Below, piece after piece: positions 22,897 through 22,914 of a stretch of 22,914 nucleotides of DNA (its first letter is position 1; each line of letters starts with the position of its first letter). The DNA lies in the NCBI GenBank assembly GCA_964390725.1, contig CAYMIW010000047.1:1-22914 (forward strand), read 5' to 3'. This DNA comes from JAABTH01 sp964390725. GTDB lineage: Bacteria > Bacillota > Dethiobacteria > DTU022. Position numbers and translations under genes: made by a program. The notes below the pieces were generated by a model. The model saw only the letters and a program-made list of their open reading frames with translations, was not told the DNA's origin and searched no databases.

Positions 22897-22914
22897 GAAT
22901 AGGCGAAAAATAAT

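Noticed and set aside
1..22914. CRISPR arrays, tRNA/rRNA genes, insertion sequences, prophage or toxin-antitoxin genes
   Set aside because: None was seen: no short spaced direct repeats, transposase or integrase-like products, or cloverleaf sequences were found by reading.

Overview
The window looks like the chromosome of an anaerobic Gram-positive-type bacterium (Firmicutes/Clostridia, plausibly a syntrophic or propionate-metabolising lineage). The reasons are a canonical T-box riboswitch leader, strong AGGAGG-type ribosome binding sites, frequent GTG/TTG (and one CTG) start codons, a clostridial DUF362-ferredoxin protein, and a methylmalonyl-CoA gene cluster of the kind known from propionate-oxidising clostridia. 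The assignment is inference; no rRNA or other taxonomic marker is present.

Layout. (1) Positions 1-2387: the 3' part of a large surface or secreted protein with RTX-type glycine/aspartate repeats, a 130-135-residue modular repeat and a C-terminal beta domain, closed by a terminator. (2) 2662-4818: nitroreductase, DUF362/2x[4Fe-4S] ferredoxin protein and a small membrane protein, closed by a terminator at about 4843-4884. (3) 5016-12958: a tightly spaced same-strand cluster of a PAS/AAA+/Fis-type regulator, succinyl-CoA synthetase beta and alpha (sucC, sucD), methylmalonyl-CoA mutase catalytic and B12-binding subunits, methylmalonyl-CoA epimerase and a biotin-dependent carboxyltransferase (mmdA/pccB type). 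Together these interconvert succinate, succinyl-CoA, methylmalonyl-CoA and propionyl-CoA. (4) 12981-20367: the arginine operon argCJBDGH behind a good promoter and a T-box leader whose predicted specifier is CGC (Arg). (5) 20396-20427: a hairpin between convergent units. (6) 20454-22739, minus strand: long-chain acyl-CoA ligase and a DUF456 membrane protein. The right edge holds a plus-strand promoter reading out of the window.

How it works together. ArgC, ArgJ, ArgB and ArgD make ornithine by the acetyl-recycling route, and ArgG and ArgH convert citrulline to arginine. The ornithine carbamoyltransferase (argF) is not in the operon. Uncharged tRNA-Arg would switch the operon on through the T-box. 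The methylmalonyl cluster is probably controlled by its first gene, whose AAA+ domain has lost several residues expected of a sigma-54 activator.

Most of the window is ordinary central and amino-acid metabolism. I do not see a wholly new system. The points most worth a second look are the degenerate sigma-54-type regulator, the CTG start of argH overlapping the argG stop, and the modular RTX-like surface protein.
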